Assembly (NCBI GenBank): GCA_021772985.1
Contig: JAJFKX010000040.1
Coordinates: 1-57,649 of the forward strand
Length of the DNA stretch: 57,649 nt
Direction: 5' to 3'
DNA from: Gammaproteobacteria bacterium
Lineage (GTDB): Bacteria; Pseudomonadota; Gammaproteobacteria; Xanthomonadales; Wenzhouxiangellaceae
Part shown: positions 35,792-43,197 of the stretch, in pieces
Position numbering within the stretch: the stretch's first letter is position 1
Layout: the number at the start of each line of letters is the position of its first letter
The notes under the pieces: model-generated
Told to the model about the DNA's origin: nothing
The model's database searches: none
What the model saw: only the letters and a program-made list of their open reading frames with translations
Position numbers and translations under genes: made by a program

Positions 35792-37804
35792 ATGTTACAG
35801 CTAATACGTGAACGAATAAGCGGCATTGTGGCCATTATCATTTTTGGTTTTTTGGCGATCCTGTTAATTCCGTTCGGAGCTCAAAATTTTGATCAAGGCA
35901 GAACCACAGATGCAGTGGCTCGCGTTGGTGATTCGGATGTTACTCGAGTTGAGTTTGAAAACAGTTTTAATAATTACCGGCAACGTTTGCGGCAGTTGCT
36001 GGGTAGTAATTTTGATGAGTTTGCTTACAGTCAGCCATTGGTTCGCCGGCAGCACCTCGAATCTGTGATTGACCAACGTCTGCTGCAGTTATATGCCGAA
36101 GACAGCGGCCTGGCTATTCCGCCATCACAAATAATGGAAACCGTGCAGGCTATACCGGCATTTCAAGTTGCCGGGGTGTTCAACGAAACAGTTTATCGTC
36201 AAGCATTGGCTAATCAGCGCCTGGATGAAGCAAGTTTTTTAAGTAATTTGCGTGAAAACCTGGCAACCCAGGCTTTATCAACAGCTTTACGATCTTCGGT
36301 ACAACCTACCGAGCATGAAATTGATGCCATGCTGGCATTGCAAAACCAAACGCGTGATATCGACTATGTATTGTTTCCTGCCTCAGTGCATTTAGCCGGT
36401 CTGACTGTTACCGACAGCGAAATCGAAACTTATTACAACGAAAACAGCCAGCAGTTTATGCAGCCGGAACAAGTTTCACTCAATTATGTAGAGGTTGATG
36501 CTGCAGATTTTGCAGTGACTGAAGAGTTGGATGAGCAACTGTTGCTGGATCGTTATGAAATGCAAAAAGCAAGATTCATGACGCAGGAGCGCAGGCAGGC
36601 TTCACACATTCTGTTAACCTTGGAAAGCGACGTGGATGAGCAGGCTGAAGCTGATGCATTGGCATTGGCAGGCTCACTGGTGCAACGTGCCAGGGACGGT
36701 GAAGATTTTACTGTATTGGCTGCCGAGTTTTCTGAAGATCCAGGTACCGCTGATAATGGTGGTGATCTTGGCTGGGTGGATTCCGGCGTGATGCCACAAG
36801 TTTTCGAGGATGCGCTTTACAGCCTTGAAACCGGGGCAGTATCTGATCCGGTTCGCACCGGATTTGGTTACCATGTGATCTTATTGCGGGAGATTGAGCC
36901 TTCGACCGGTAAGTCATTTGAGCAGGCCCGAGAAGAATTAATTGAAGAAGCGCGTAGTGATCTGGCCGAGCGTCAATACCTGGATGTTGCAGATGAATTG
37001 GTTGATTTGAGTTTTGAACAGCCTGATGTGCTGCAACCGATTGCTGATGCGCTCGGTCTGGAGATGCAGGAAACAGAATTATTTTCTCGCAGCGGCGGTA
37101 TTGGCATTGCCGTACAGCAGGAAGTGATTGAGGCTGCATTTTCTGATTTACTGCTGGTTGAACAAAGTAACAGTGATCCGATTCAGTTAGGACCAAACCA
37201 AATGCTGGTGGTGCGAATCAAGCAGCATGTGCCCGCAACGCCTCGCCCGTTGGAAGAGGTAGAGGTTGAGGTGCGCAATATCTTACAGCGTCAAAAAGCC
37301 AGTCAGCTGGCTCGGGCAGAAGCGGAATCGCTATTGGCTGCTGCGAGTGAGACAGGAAGTTTGGAGCAGGCATATCAGGCCAGCATCGACAGCGAAACCT
37401 CTTCGGTCAGTAGCGAATCAGATTCAGATGCGGAAATAGATACACAAGCAGCTTCTGATCAACAACCTGCCACTGCTATCGAACCGGAAGCGGTGTTAGT
37501 GCATGTTGATAACCTTTCACGAAATGATTTCCAGTTGGGTCAAACCTTCCTGCAGGCGGTGTTCGCCATGAATTTGGCCGCTGATGGAGCCAGTGTTATT
37601 CAGGCAGTGCCTCAAAATGGCCAGGATTGGTCGGTAGTAAGATTGAATGCTATTACTGCAGGTGATTCCTCCAGTGCCAGTGATGCAGAGCGACAACGCA
37701 TCTCCCAGCAGTTGCAGAGGAGTCTGGTCAGCGAAGAGCAATCAGGTTTACTGGATCAATTGCGTGAACGGTATGAAATTACCGTTTATGAAGATCGACT
37801 ATAA
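35792..37804 (+). CDS. ppiD: PpiD-type periplasmic peptidyl-prolyl isomerase/chaperone
   Basis: A 670-residue protein with one N-terminal membrane anchor (IVAIIIFGFLAILLIPFG, about 13-30) and a SurA_N-like chaperone region. A parvulin domain lies at about 268-370 with SHILLTL, FSEDPGTADNGGDLGW and GFGYHVILL. A second parvulin-like C-terminal region is degenerate. PpiD sits on the periplasmic face of the inner membrane near the Sec translocon and helps newly exported outer-membrane and periplasmic proteins. The position after hupB is typical. A Ser/Asp-rich insert at about 535-560 (ETSSVSSESDSDAEID) is probably disordered. Confidence 0.92.
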   Translation: MLQLIRERISGIVAIIIFGFLAILLIPFGAQNFDQGRTTDAVARVGDSDVTRVEFENSFNNYRQRLRQLLGSNFDEFAYSQPLVRRQHLESVIDQRLLQLYAEDSGLAIPPSQIMETVQAIPAFQVAGVFNETVYRQALANQRLDEASFLSNLRENLATQALSTALRSSVQPTEHEIDAMLALQNQTRDIDYVLFPASVHLAGLTVTDSEIETYYNENSQQFMQPEQVSLNYVEVDAADFAVTEELDEQLLLDRYEMQKARFMTQERRQASHILLTLESDVDEQAEADALALAGSLVQRARDGEDFTVLAAEFSEDPGTADNGGDLGWVDSGVMPQVFEDALYSLETGAVSDPVRTGFGYHVILLREIEPSTGKSFEQAREELIEEARSDLAERQYLDVADELVDLSFEQPDVLQPIADALGLEMQETELFSRSGGIGIAVQQEVIEAAFSDLLLVEQSNSDPIQLGPNQMLVVRIKQHVPATPRPLEEVEVEVRNILQRQKASQLARAEAESLLAAASETGSLEQAYQASIDSETSSVSSESDSDAEIDTQAASDQQPATAIEPEAVLVHVDNLSRNDFQLGQTFLQAVFAMNLAADGASVIQAVPQNGQDWSVVRLNAITAGDSSSASDAERQRISQQLQRSLVSEEQSGLLDQLRERYEITVYEDRL

Positions 37805-37827
37805 CTACTTACCGTTAATATATGAAT

Positions 37828-37864
37828 TAAAAAAGCCGGTGTAATCTAAGCACCGGCCTTTTTA
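37828..37864. terminator. Bidirectional terminator between ppiD and fabI
   Basis: AAAAGCCGGTG and CACCGGCCTTTT form an 11-bp stem with a nine-base loop, flanked by A-run and T-run. It serves the convergent genes ppiD and fabI. Confidence 0.88.
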
Positions 37865-37883
37865 TTGGGAATGACTTTGCGGG

Positions 37884-38675
37884 TCAACCGCTACCAAGTT
37901 CCGGCATTCCCAAAATGTTGTATCCAGCATCAACGTAGGTTACCTCACCAGTAATTCCAGAGGCGTAATCAGAACATAAAAAGGCGGCAACATTACCCAC
38001 TTCTTCGGTAGTGATGGTTCGCCGCAGTGGTGCACAGCGCTCGACATGATCCAGCATATTGCGAAACTGCGAAATGCCTGCTGCGGCCAGGGTTTTGATC
38101 GGACCGGCTGAAATGGCATTTACCCGGATACCATCCGGCCCCATACTCTGCGCCAAATAACGCGTACAAGCTTCCAGGCTGGCTTTAGCCAGGCCCATGA
38201 CGTTGTAGCTGGGCATAGCCCTTACTGAGCCAAGATATGACAGTGTGAGCAACGAGCCATTGCGCTCTTGCATCAATGGTCGAGCGGCTTTGGCCAATGC
38301 TGCAAAACTATATGAACTGATATCGTGTGCAATGGCGAACCCTTCCCGGGAAACGGCATCTACAAATCCGCCTTCCAATTGTTCACGGGGGGCGAAGCCT
38401 ACAGAGTGAACAACACAATCCAGATTGCCCCAGGTTTGCTGCAGTGCATTAAATACACTATCGATTTGTTCATCGGAAGCCACATCGCAGGGCAGGCAGA
38501 TATTCGAGCCGCATTCATCGGCAATTTTTTCTACCCGCGACCGCAGTTTGTCATTTTGATAAGTAAATGCCAGTTCTGCTCCTTCCCGATGCATTGCTTT
38601 AGCAATGCCCCAAGCAATAGATCGAGGGCTGGCAACACCAACAATCAGAACACGTTTTCCCTGCATCAAACTCAT
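37884..38675 (-). CDS. fabI: Enoyl-[acyl-carrier-protein] reductase (NADH) FabI
   Basis: A 263-residue short-chain dehydrogenase-type enoyl-ACP reductase that performs the last step of each fatty-acid elongation cycle. The N-terminus has the FabI-style nucleotide-binding motif [13 protein letters not shown]. The active-site Tyr and Lys lie in [14 protein letters not shown], followed by [13 protein letters not shown], the flexible substrate loop region. This is the classic triclosan-sensitive isozyme family. It converges on ppiD. The initiator at 38675 is followed by a second ATG three codons later. Confidence 0.95.
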   Translation of the reverse strand: MSLMQGKRVLIVGVASPRSIAWGIAKAMHREGAELAFTYQNDKLRSRVEKIADECGSNICLPCDVASDEQIDSVFNALQQTWGNLDCVVHSVGFAPREQLEGGFVDAVSREGFAIAHDISSYSFAALAKAARPLMQERNGSLLTLSYLGSVRAMPSYNVMGLAKASLEACTRYLAQSMGPDGIRVNAISAGPIKTLAAAGISQFRNMLDHVERCAPLRRTITTEEVGNVAAFLCSDYASGITGEVTYVDAGYNILGMPELGSG

Positions 38676-38824
38676 AATTCAAGCTACTCCATACAAAATC
38701 GCCAATGCGATAGGTAGTATTAATCAATACATCAAATTAAATTATTCTAATTGATATATACAGTGAATTTTAAACGCTTCCAGCTTATATCGCCGGAACG
38801 CAAGCGAACATCATGCCGACTGGT

Positions 38825-40168
38825 TTAATGTCGATCAAAAATCAACCTTTGCCCGTTGGTGTGATTATGTATTTTGTTGCCTGAATAAACAATCTGACCG
38901 TTAACCATGGTGGTATGTATCGAGCCGTGAAATTCCTGTCCGGCAAAAGGTGTCCAACCACATCGTGACAGGCATTGATCATTGTGCACTGTCCAGGCTA
39001 GATCGGGTTGTAACAGGACCAGATCAGCAAAATAGCCTTCACGGATAAATCCACGCTCACTTACCTGAAAGCGGATCGCAGGGTTATGTGCAGTCATCTG
39101 TACCAGCCGCTCGATGCTTATCCGGCCGGTATGTACCAGCTCATAGGCACAAGGCAATGCATGCTGGGCCAGTGGCAGTCCAGCGGCGTCGCTGATGTAG
39201 TTGCCGGTATTTTTCTCAGCAGGCAAGTGCGGTGCATGATCGGTTGCAATGATATCAATTCGTCCATCAACTACTGCTTTAATCAAAGCCTCGCGATGGC
39301 GTGCTTCCTTGATTGCCGGGTTGCATTTGATTTGATTTCCCAATTGTTGGTAATCATCAGCTGTAAAATGCAAATGGTGTACGCATACTTCAGCGGTAAT
39401 CTGTTTGTCGCACATATCCCCAGCAGTAAATAACGCCATTTCTTCAGCTGTGGTCAAATGCAATACGTGTAACTTTGTGCCATGTTTTTTGGCAAGTTTG
39501 ATGGCCAGCTGAGATGATTTCAGGCAGGCTTCAACATTGCGAATTTCAGGATGGGCGCTGGCAGGAATATCTTTGCCGAAGCGGCGGGTAGCGCGCTCCA
39601 GGTTCTCCAGTATTGTCGGGGTATGCTCACAATGTGTTGTCACTGGAATCATGGCCGCAGCAAAAATTTGATCAAGTATTTCCTCATCATCTACCAGCAT
39701 ATTGCCGGTGGATGCGCCCATGAATACCTTTATGCCGCAAGCATCTGCTGCAGGCAGCCGACGGATTTCTTCGATATTGTCGTTGCTGCCACCAAAATAA
39801 AAAGCGTAATTTGCGGCACAGCGGTTTAGTGCCATGGCATATTTATCCGCCAGTGCCTGACGTGTGGTTGTCGTGGGTGAAGTATTTGGCATTTCCATGA
39901 AGCTGGTTATGCCGCCAGCCACCGCCGCCGCAGACTCACTGGCCAGGTCACCTTTCTGAGTCAATCCCGGCTCGCGAAAATGAACTTGATCATCAATCAT
40001 GCCTGGCAAAAGCAACAGTTTTTGAGCATCAATGATGGTGGCCCTTGCGGGACTGGAAATATTTGAGTCCAACCGTTCAATTCTTCCTTTTGCAACAAGT
40101 ACATCGGTACGTTGCTGACGTCCCTCATTAACCAGCATTGCATCTTTGATAATTATCGTATCAGTCAT
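38825..40168 (-). CDS. pyrC: Dihydroorotase (amidohydrolase), class with Gln in the HxH motif
   Basis: About 447 residues. The start at 40168 (MTDTIIIKDAML) was chosen because the reading frame upstream overlaps yidD and has no resemblance to the family. It is an amidohydrolase-fold dihydroorotase: PGMIDDQVHFREPGLTQKGD near residue 52, THCEH, LHVLHL and IIATDHAPH. The enzyme closes carbamoyl-aspartate to dihydroorotate in pyrimidine synthesis. The usual HxH metal pair reads QxH here; I recall DDQVHFREPG from other dihydroorotases (for example in Bacteroidetes), so this is probably a subfamily trait. It lies 13 bases downstream of yidD and may be co-transcribed. Allantoinase or hydantoinase are less likely alternatives. 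Confidence 0.85.
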   Translation of the reverse strand: MTDTIIIKDAMLVNEGRQQRTDVLVAKGRIERLDSNISSPARATIIDAQKLLLLPGMIDDQVHFREPGLTQKGDLASESAAAVAGGITSFMEMPNTSPTTTTRQALADKYAMALNRCAANYAFYFGGSNDNIEEIRRLPAADACGIKVFMGASTGNMLVDDEEILDQIFAAAMIPVTTHCEHTPTILENLERATRRFGKDIPASAHPEIRNVEACLKSSQLAIKLAKKHGTKLHVLHLTTAEEMALFTAGDMCDKQITAEVCVHHLHFTADDYQQLGNQIKCNPAIKEARHREALIKAVVDGRIDIIATDHAPHLPAEKNTGNYISDAAGLPLAQHALPCAYELVHTGRISIERLVQMTAHNPAIRFQVSERGFIREGYFADLVLLQPDLAWTVHNDQCLSRCGWTPFAGQEFHGSIHTTMVNGQIVYSGNKIHNHTNGQRLIFDRH

Positions 40169-40181
40169 GTCGGGGGATTCT

Positions 40182-40409
40182 CTAATGGTTGTTATACTTG
40201 CCGGGGACTGGGTCATAACCGCCTTTACATAAGGGTTGGCAGCGCAGAATGCGGCACACGGCCAGCCAGCACCCATATGCACTACCATGTGTTTCAATGG
40301 CTTCGTATGCATAGTTCGAGCAACTTGGGGTAAAACGGCAGTGTCGGCCTACCCATGGGCTAAACCAATACTGATAAATCCTGATCAGTTTGTGCAGTAA
40401 TCGTTTTAT
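40182..40409 (-). CDS. yidD: Membrane protein insertion efficiency factor YidD, apparent ATA start
   Basis: The minus strand encodes about 75 residues with the complete YidD signature: [20 protein letters not shown], then [11 protein letters not shown] and CKGGYDPVP, including the conserved cysteines. The frame is open back to a TAA just beyond 40439 but contains no ATG, GTG or TTG upstream of the signature. The best start by family alignment is an ATA codon at 40409-40407 giving (M)[12 protein letters not shown], placed eight bases after AGGA. YidD is a small amphipathic protein that aids insertion of membrane proteins with YidC. It normally sits between rnpA and yidC; here it lies upstream of pyrC. 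Either initiation is non-canonical or there is a sequence change in the start codon. Confidence 0.82.
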   Translation of the reverse strand: MKRLLHKLIRIYQYWFSPWVGRHCRFTPSCSNYAYEAIETHGSAYGCWLAVCRILRCQPLCKGGYDPVPGKYNNH

Positions 40410-40537
40410 TGTTGCGGTCCTACTTGGAATTGACTTAATTTACCACTATATCAGGCCAGCGCTTGCCGCGGCCAGCTACATAGGTTATAAAGTTCGCCGC
40501 CTGGTAAAAAGCGATAGACCGACTCGGAGTTCAAAGG

Positions 40538-40969
40538 ATGCCAGAACAGATAGTGTTAACAAAAAACTACAAGCCTTCAACCAAAGAAGAGTATATGAAC
40601 AGTCAGCAGCTGGAGTATTTTCGGCAGAAGCTGTTAAATTGGCGCCAGGATTTGGTGGAAGAATCACAGGAAACCATCAACAATCTGCGCGATGAAGTGC
40701 GTGATGTCGGCGATGAAGCCGAGCGCGCAACCCGTGAGACTGAAAACAGTCTTGAACTGCGTACCCGTGATCGATACCGAAAACTGATCGGTAAAATTGA
40801 TCAGGCTCTGGCGCGTGTTGATGATGGTGCTTACGGTTACTGTGAAGAAACCGGTGAAGAGATTGGCATAGCGCGTTTGGAAGCCCGCCCGATTGCCACC
40901 CTCAGCCTGGATGCGCAGGAGCGTTGGGAGCATCGGCAGCGACAAATGGGTGATATCCGGCGTGCTTAG
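40538..40969 (+). CDS. dksA: DksA/TraR-family RNA polymerase-binding regulator lacking the zinc finger
   Basis: A 143-residue DksA homologue with the N-terminal helix EEYMNSQQLEYFRQKLLNWR, a coiled-coil with Asp/Ala at its tip (DVGDEAERA) and the globular end YGYCEETGEEIGIARLEARP. E. coli DksA holds zinc with four cysteines; here only one Cys remains (CEET and SLDA replace CxxC pairs). Such cysteine-poor DksA proteins are known in alphaproteobacteria and as DksA2 in Pseudomonas and do not need zinc. It modulates transcription with ppGpp. Whether a second, zinc-type DksA exists in the genome cannot be seen here. Confidence 0.9.
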   Translation: MPEQIVLTKNYKPSTKEEYMNSQQLEYFRQKLLNWRQDLVEESQETINNLRDEVRDVGDEAERATRETENSLELRTRDRYRKLIGKIDQALARVDDGAYGYCEETGEEIGIARLEARPIATLSLDAQERWEHRQRQMGDIRRA

Positions 40970-41117
40970 CAGCTGTTTATTGAGCTGATACCTGATAACC
41001 GGGAATCAAAGCGTTAAATCATGTATCAGCTCGCAAATAATCACCTGAAGGCTACGTCTTGTTGATATAATGGAAAAATTATAATTTTAATCGCTCAGTC
41101 ATTAAAGGAGGCTGATA

Positions 41118-42203
41118 ATGAAATATGCAGCGAAAAAAGCTGTACTTGCATGTGGCATTGTATTGTCATGTGGGGCTGTACAGGCACAGGATGATTATGA
41201 TGGCCGCTGGTACGCCAGTATCTTTGGCGGCTTTGCTGAATTGGATTCAAACCGGGCAGGGGTGGAAAACAACGCAATAGCCGGTGTTGGTTTTGGGCGC
41301 TATTTCAGCGAGCATGTATCGTTTGAGCTTGAACTTGATCGAGTCGAATCAGATTTGACTCCACCGCCAGGTTTTTTCGGTACGGAATTCAATGCGAAAT
41401 CGCTGGGAATCTTTGGCCGTTATCATTTCCGTGATGAAGACAACCTGGTTAGACCCTATCTTGGCTTTGGTGCCGGCGGTACCTATCGGCAGGCATTTAA
41501 TGGTGGTATTAGCGGCGATAAAGATGTTGCTCTGTATTTATCACCTGTTGCCGGTGTGGGCTTTAAAATCAGCGATAATTTCGCAGCGCGCTTGCAGGCC
41601 GCATGGCGTACTGATGTAGGTAATGACAGTACTATCAATCAGAATCGTTATGATGACTTCCTGTTCACCGCTGGGCTGACCTATAAATTTGGCGCTGCAC
41701 CTGTTCCGCCACCGCCACCGCCACCACCAGCCGCTGCACCACCGCCACCGCCACCACCGGTTGATGGTGATGATGATCGTGATGGTGTGCTCAACAGCAA
41801 AGACAAATGCCCTAACACCCGCGCAGGCGCTGTAGTTGATATGGACGGTTGTGAAGTCCAGGTTATTATTGACTTGCCGGGGGTTAACTTTGATTTTGAT
41901 GAAGCTCGTCTGACAGCAACATCATTTGCGATTCTGGATGATGCAGCAACAACTTTGCAACGCCATCAGCAGGTTCAGGTTGAAGTTGCAGGTCATACCG
42001 ATTCTGTTGGTACACAGACCTATAACCAGACTTTATCAGATCGTCGTGCTTCTGTGGTTCGCGATTACCTGATCAGTAAGGGCGTGGGCGCTGATCGTAT
42101 GACCTCCAACGGTTATGGTGAAAGCCGTCCTGTTGCCAGTAATGACAGCAGTGAAGGCCGGGCGCAAAACCGCCGTACTGAATTGGTTATTACCAGCAAA
42201 TAA
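41118..42203 (+). CDS. OmpA-family outer membrane protein with beta-barrel, proline-rich linker and peptidoglycan-binding domain
   Basis: A 361-residue protein with a signal peptide (cleavage near VQA-QD). Residues about 25-190 are an eight-strand-type barrel. A linker of two proline runs separated by alanines (about 195-215) and a short thrombospondin type-3-like calcium stretch (DGDDDRDGVLNSKDKCP) lead to the OmpA_C domain, with VEVAGHTDSVGT and NRRTELVI. The C-terminal domain anchors the outer membrane to peptidoglycan. The two Cys near residues 232 and 245 may be bridged. A strong ribosome binding site (AAAGGAGG) precedes the ATG. A smaller barrel-only relative follows at 42572. Confidence 0.92.
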   Translation: MKYAAKKAVLACGIVLSCGAVQAQDDYDGRWYASIFGGFAELDSNRAGVENNAIAGVGFGRYFSEHVSFELELDRVESDLTPPPGFFGTEFNAKSLGIFGRYHFRDEDNLVRPYLGFGAGGTYRQAFNGGISGDKDVALYLSPVAGVGFKISDNFAARLQAAWRTDVGNDSTINQNRYDDFLFTAGLTYKFGAAPVPPPPPPPPAAAPPPPPPPVDGDDDRDGVLNSKDKCPNTRAGAVVDMDGCEVQVIIDLPGVNFDFDEARLTATSFAILDDAATTLQRHQQVQVEVAGHTDSVGTQTYNQTLSDRRASVVRDYLISKGVGADRMTSNGYGESRPVASNDSSEGRAQNRRTELVITSK

Positions 42204-42220
42204 TCGCTAGTCTATAGCGT

Positions 42221-42251
42221 AAAAAGCCGCAGCATTGCTGCGGCTTTTTTT
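42221..42251 (+). terminator. Intrinsic terminator of the OmpA-family gene
   Basis: AAGCCGCAGC, loop ATT, GCTGCGGCTT, then seven T. The stem is perfect over 10 bases; A-run on the other side makes it possibly bidirectional. Confidence 0.92.
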
Positions 42252-42571
42252 GTGGTAATTTCAAACTTGAGGGGTATCTGGTTTCATTCTCTAGACGCTT
42301 GCCATCGAAAACAATGGACTGAAAGCTGCTCAGTTTGAAAGCAAGCACATGCAAGCGTAGTCGTTTTTGCATGGCAACATTTCTATACCCGAGCTAACCG
42401 TTATCTCGGAATTCAAAAAGACACTGTGACGCATAAAAACGACTCGCTTGCGGTCGTGACGCTTTAAATCAGAATTGGCTGAAATAACCAAGGGTTGAAA
42501 TCATCCGAATCTGTGGTGTACTGTCGTGCCCTTCGTATAAAAATAAACCACACACTCTGCGGGAGATTGGG
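42252..42571 (+). promoter_or_regulatory. Upstream region of the small outer-membrane barrel gene
   Basis: About 320 bases without a supported gene. It should contain the promoter for 42572; a ribosome binding site GGGAG lies at 42560-42564. No repeat or RNA structure stood out. Confidence 0.35.
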
Positions 42572-43135
42572 ATGAATCATCGTCAACTTTTGTTGATTGT
42601 TCTGTTGTCGGTGTCAGGCATGCTTAATGCACAGACAGCCGAAGATGCTCAGTGGAATAAATATTGGGAAGCCTCAATTCATACTGGTTATGGATTTCTG
42701 GATGGAAGTGCGCGCCCTGGTGTAGATGATGGCCCGTTACTGGCCTTGTCGATTTCACGGTTTTTTAGCCCGAGTTTCAGTTTGAGTTTTGAAATTGAAC
42801 GAATATTTGCTGATACTGAAGGCTTACCGGCTAATGTGGATAACAATTTTGAATTGAATACAGCCAGTTTGCTGGGGCGGTTCTATACGCCAGAGCGTTC
42901 GGGTTTTCGTGCCTTCGGCTTGGTGGCGATAGCACTGACAGATCATTCTGGTGTCATTGCTGAAAGCTCGAATCTTAGTTTTGGTTTTGGCGGTGGTGTT
43001 CGATATCAGTGGAGTGACAGGTTCAGCAGTCGTTTACAGCTGATTTACAGGCGTGATACAGACACGATTATTCCAGGCAACCGGAGTTCTGATATCGTTC
43101 TGACGACAGGTTTGAATTACCGGTTTAGCCAGTAA
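42572..43135 (+). CDS. Small outer-membrane beta-barrel protein
   Basis: A 187-residue protein with a signal peptide (cleavage near LNA-QT) and strand-turn pattern ending in TTGLNYRFSQ, the aromatic C-terminus recognised by the BAM machinery. Its segments WEASIHTGYGFLD, FSLSFEIERIFADTEGLP and FGFGGGVRYQWSDRFSSRLQ parallel the barrel of the OmpA-family protein at 41118, so it is probably a paralogue that lacks the peptidoglycan-binding domain. Role unknown; OmpW/OmpA-like small porin is the best description. Confidence 0.75.
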   Translation: MNHRQLLLIVLLSVSGMLNAQTAEDAQWNKYWEASIHTGYGFLDGSARPGVDDGPLLALSISRFFSPSFSLSFEIERIFADTEGLPANVDNNFELNTASLLGRFYTPERSGFRAFGLVAIALTDHSGVIAESSNLSFGFGGGVRYQWSDRFSSRLQLIYRRDTDTIIPGNRSSDIVLTTGLNYRFSQ

Positions 43136-43152
43136 CAATCATTATCTGAAAT

Positions 43153-43180
43153 AAAAACGGCTCTGCAGTGCAGAGCCGTG
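43153..43180 (-). terminator. Terminator between the barrel gene and M13 copy 3
   Basis: ACGGCTCTG and CAGAGCCGT pair over nine bases around a short loop. The A-run at 43153-43157 gives a T-run on the minus strand, so it mainly serves the M13 gene, with which the barrel gene converges. Confidence 0.75.
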
Positions 43181-43197
43181 GTAGAGCAATTTCAGGA

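Noticed and set aside
38825-40312. Longer dihydroorotase frame starting at 40312
   Set aside because: The extra 48 residues lie over yidD in another frame and do not resemble dihydroorotase; the start at 40168 gives the family N-terminus.
41698-41760. Repeated CCACCGCCACCG units considered as a microsatellite or regulatory repeat
   Set aside because: They encode the proline-rich linker of an OmpA-family protein, a normal feature of that family.
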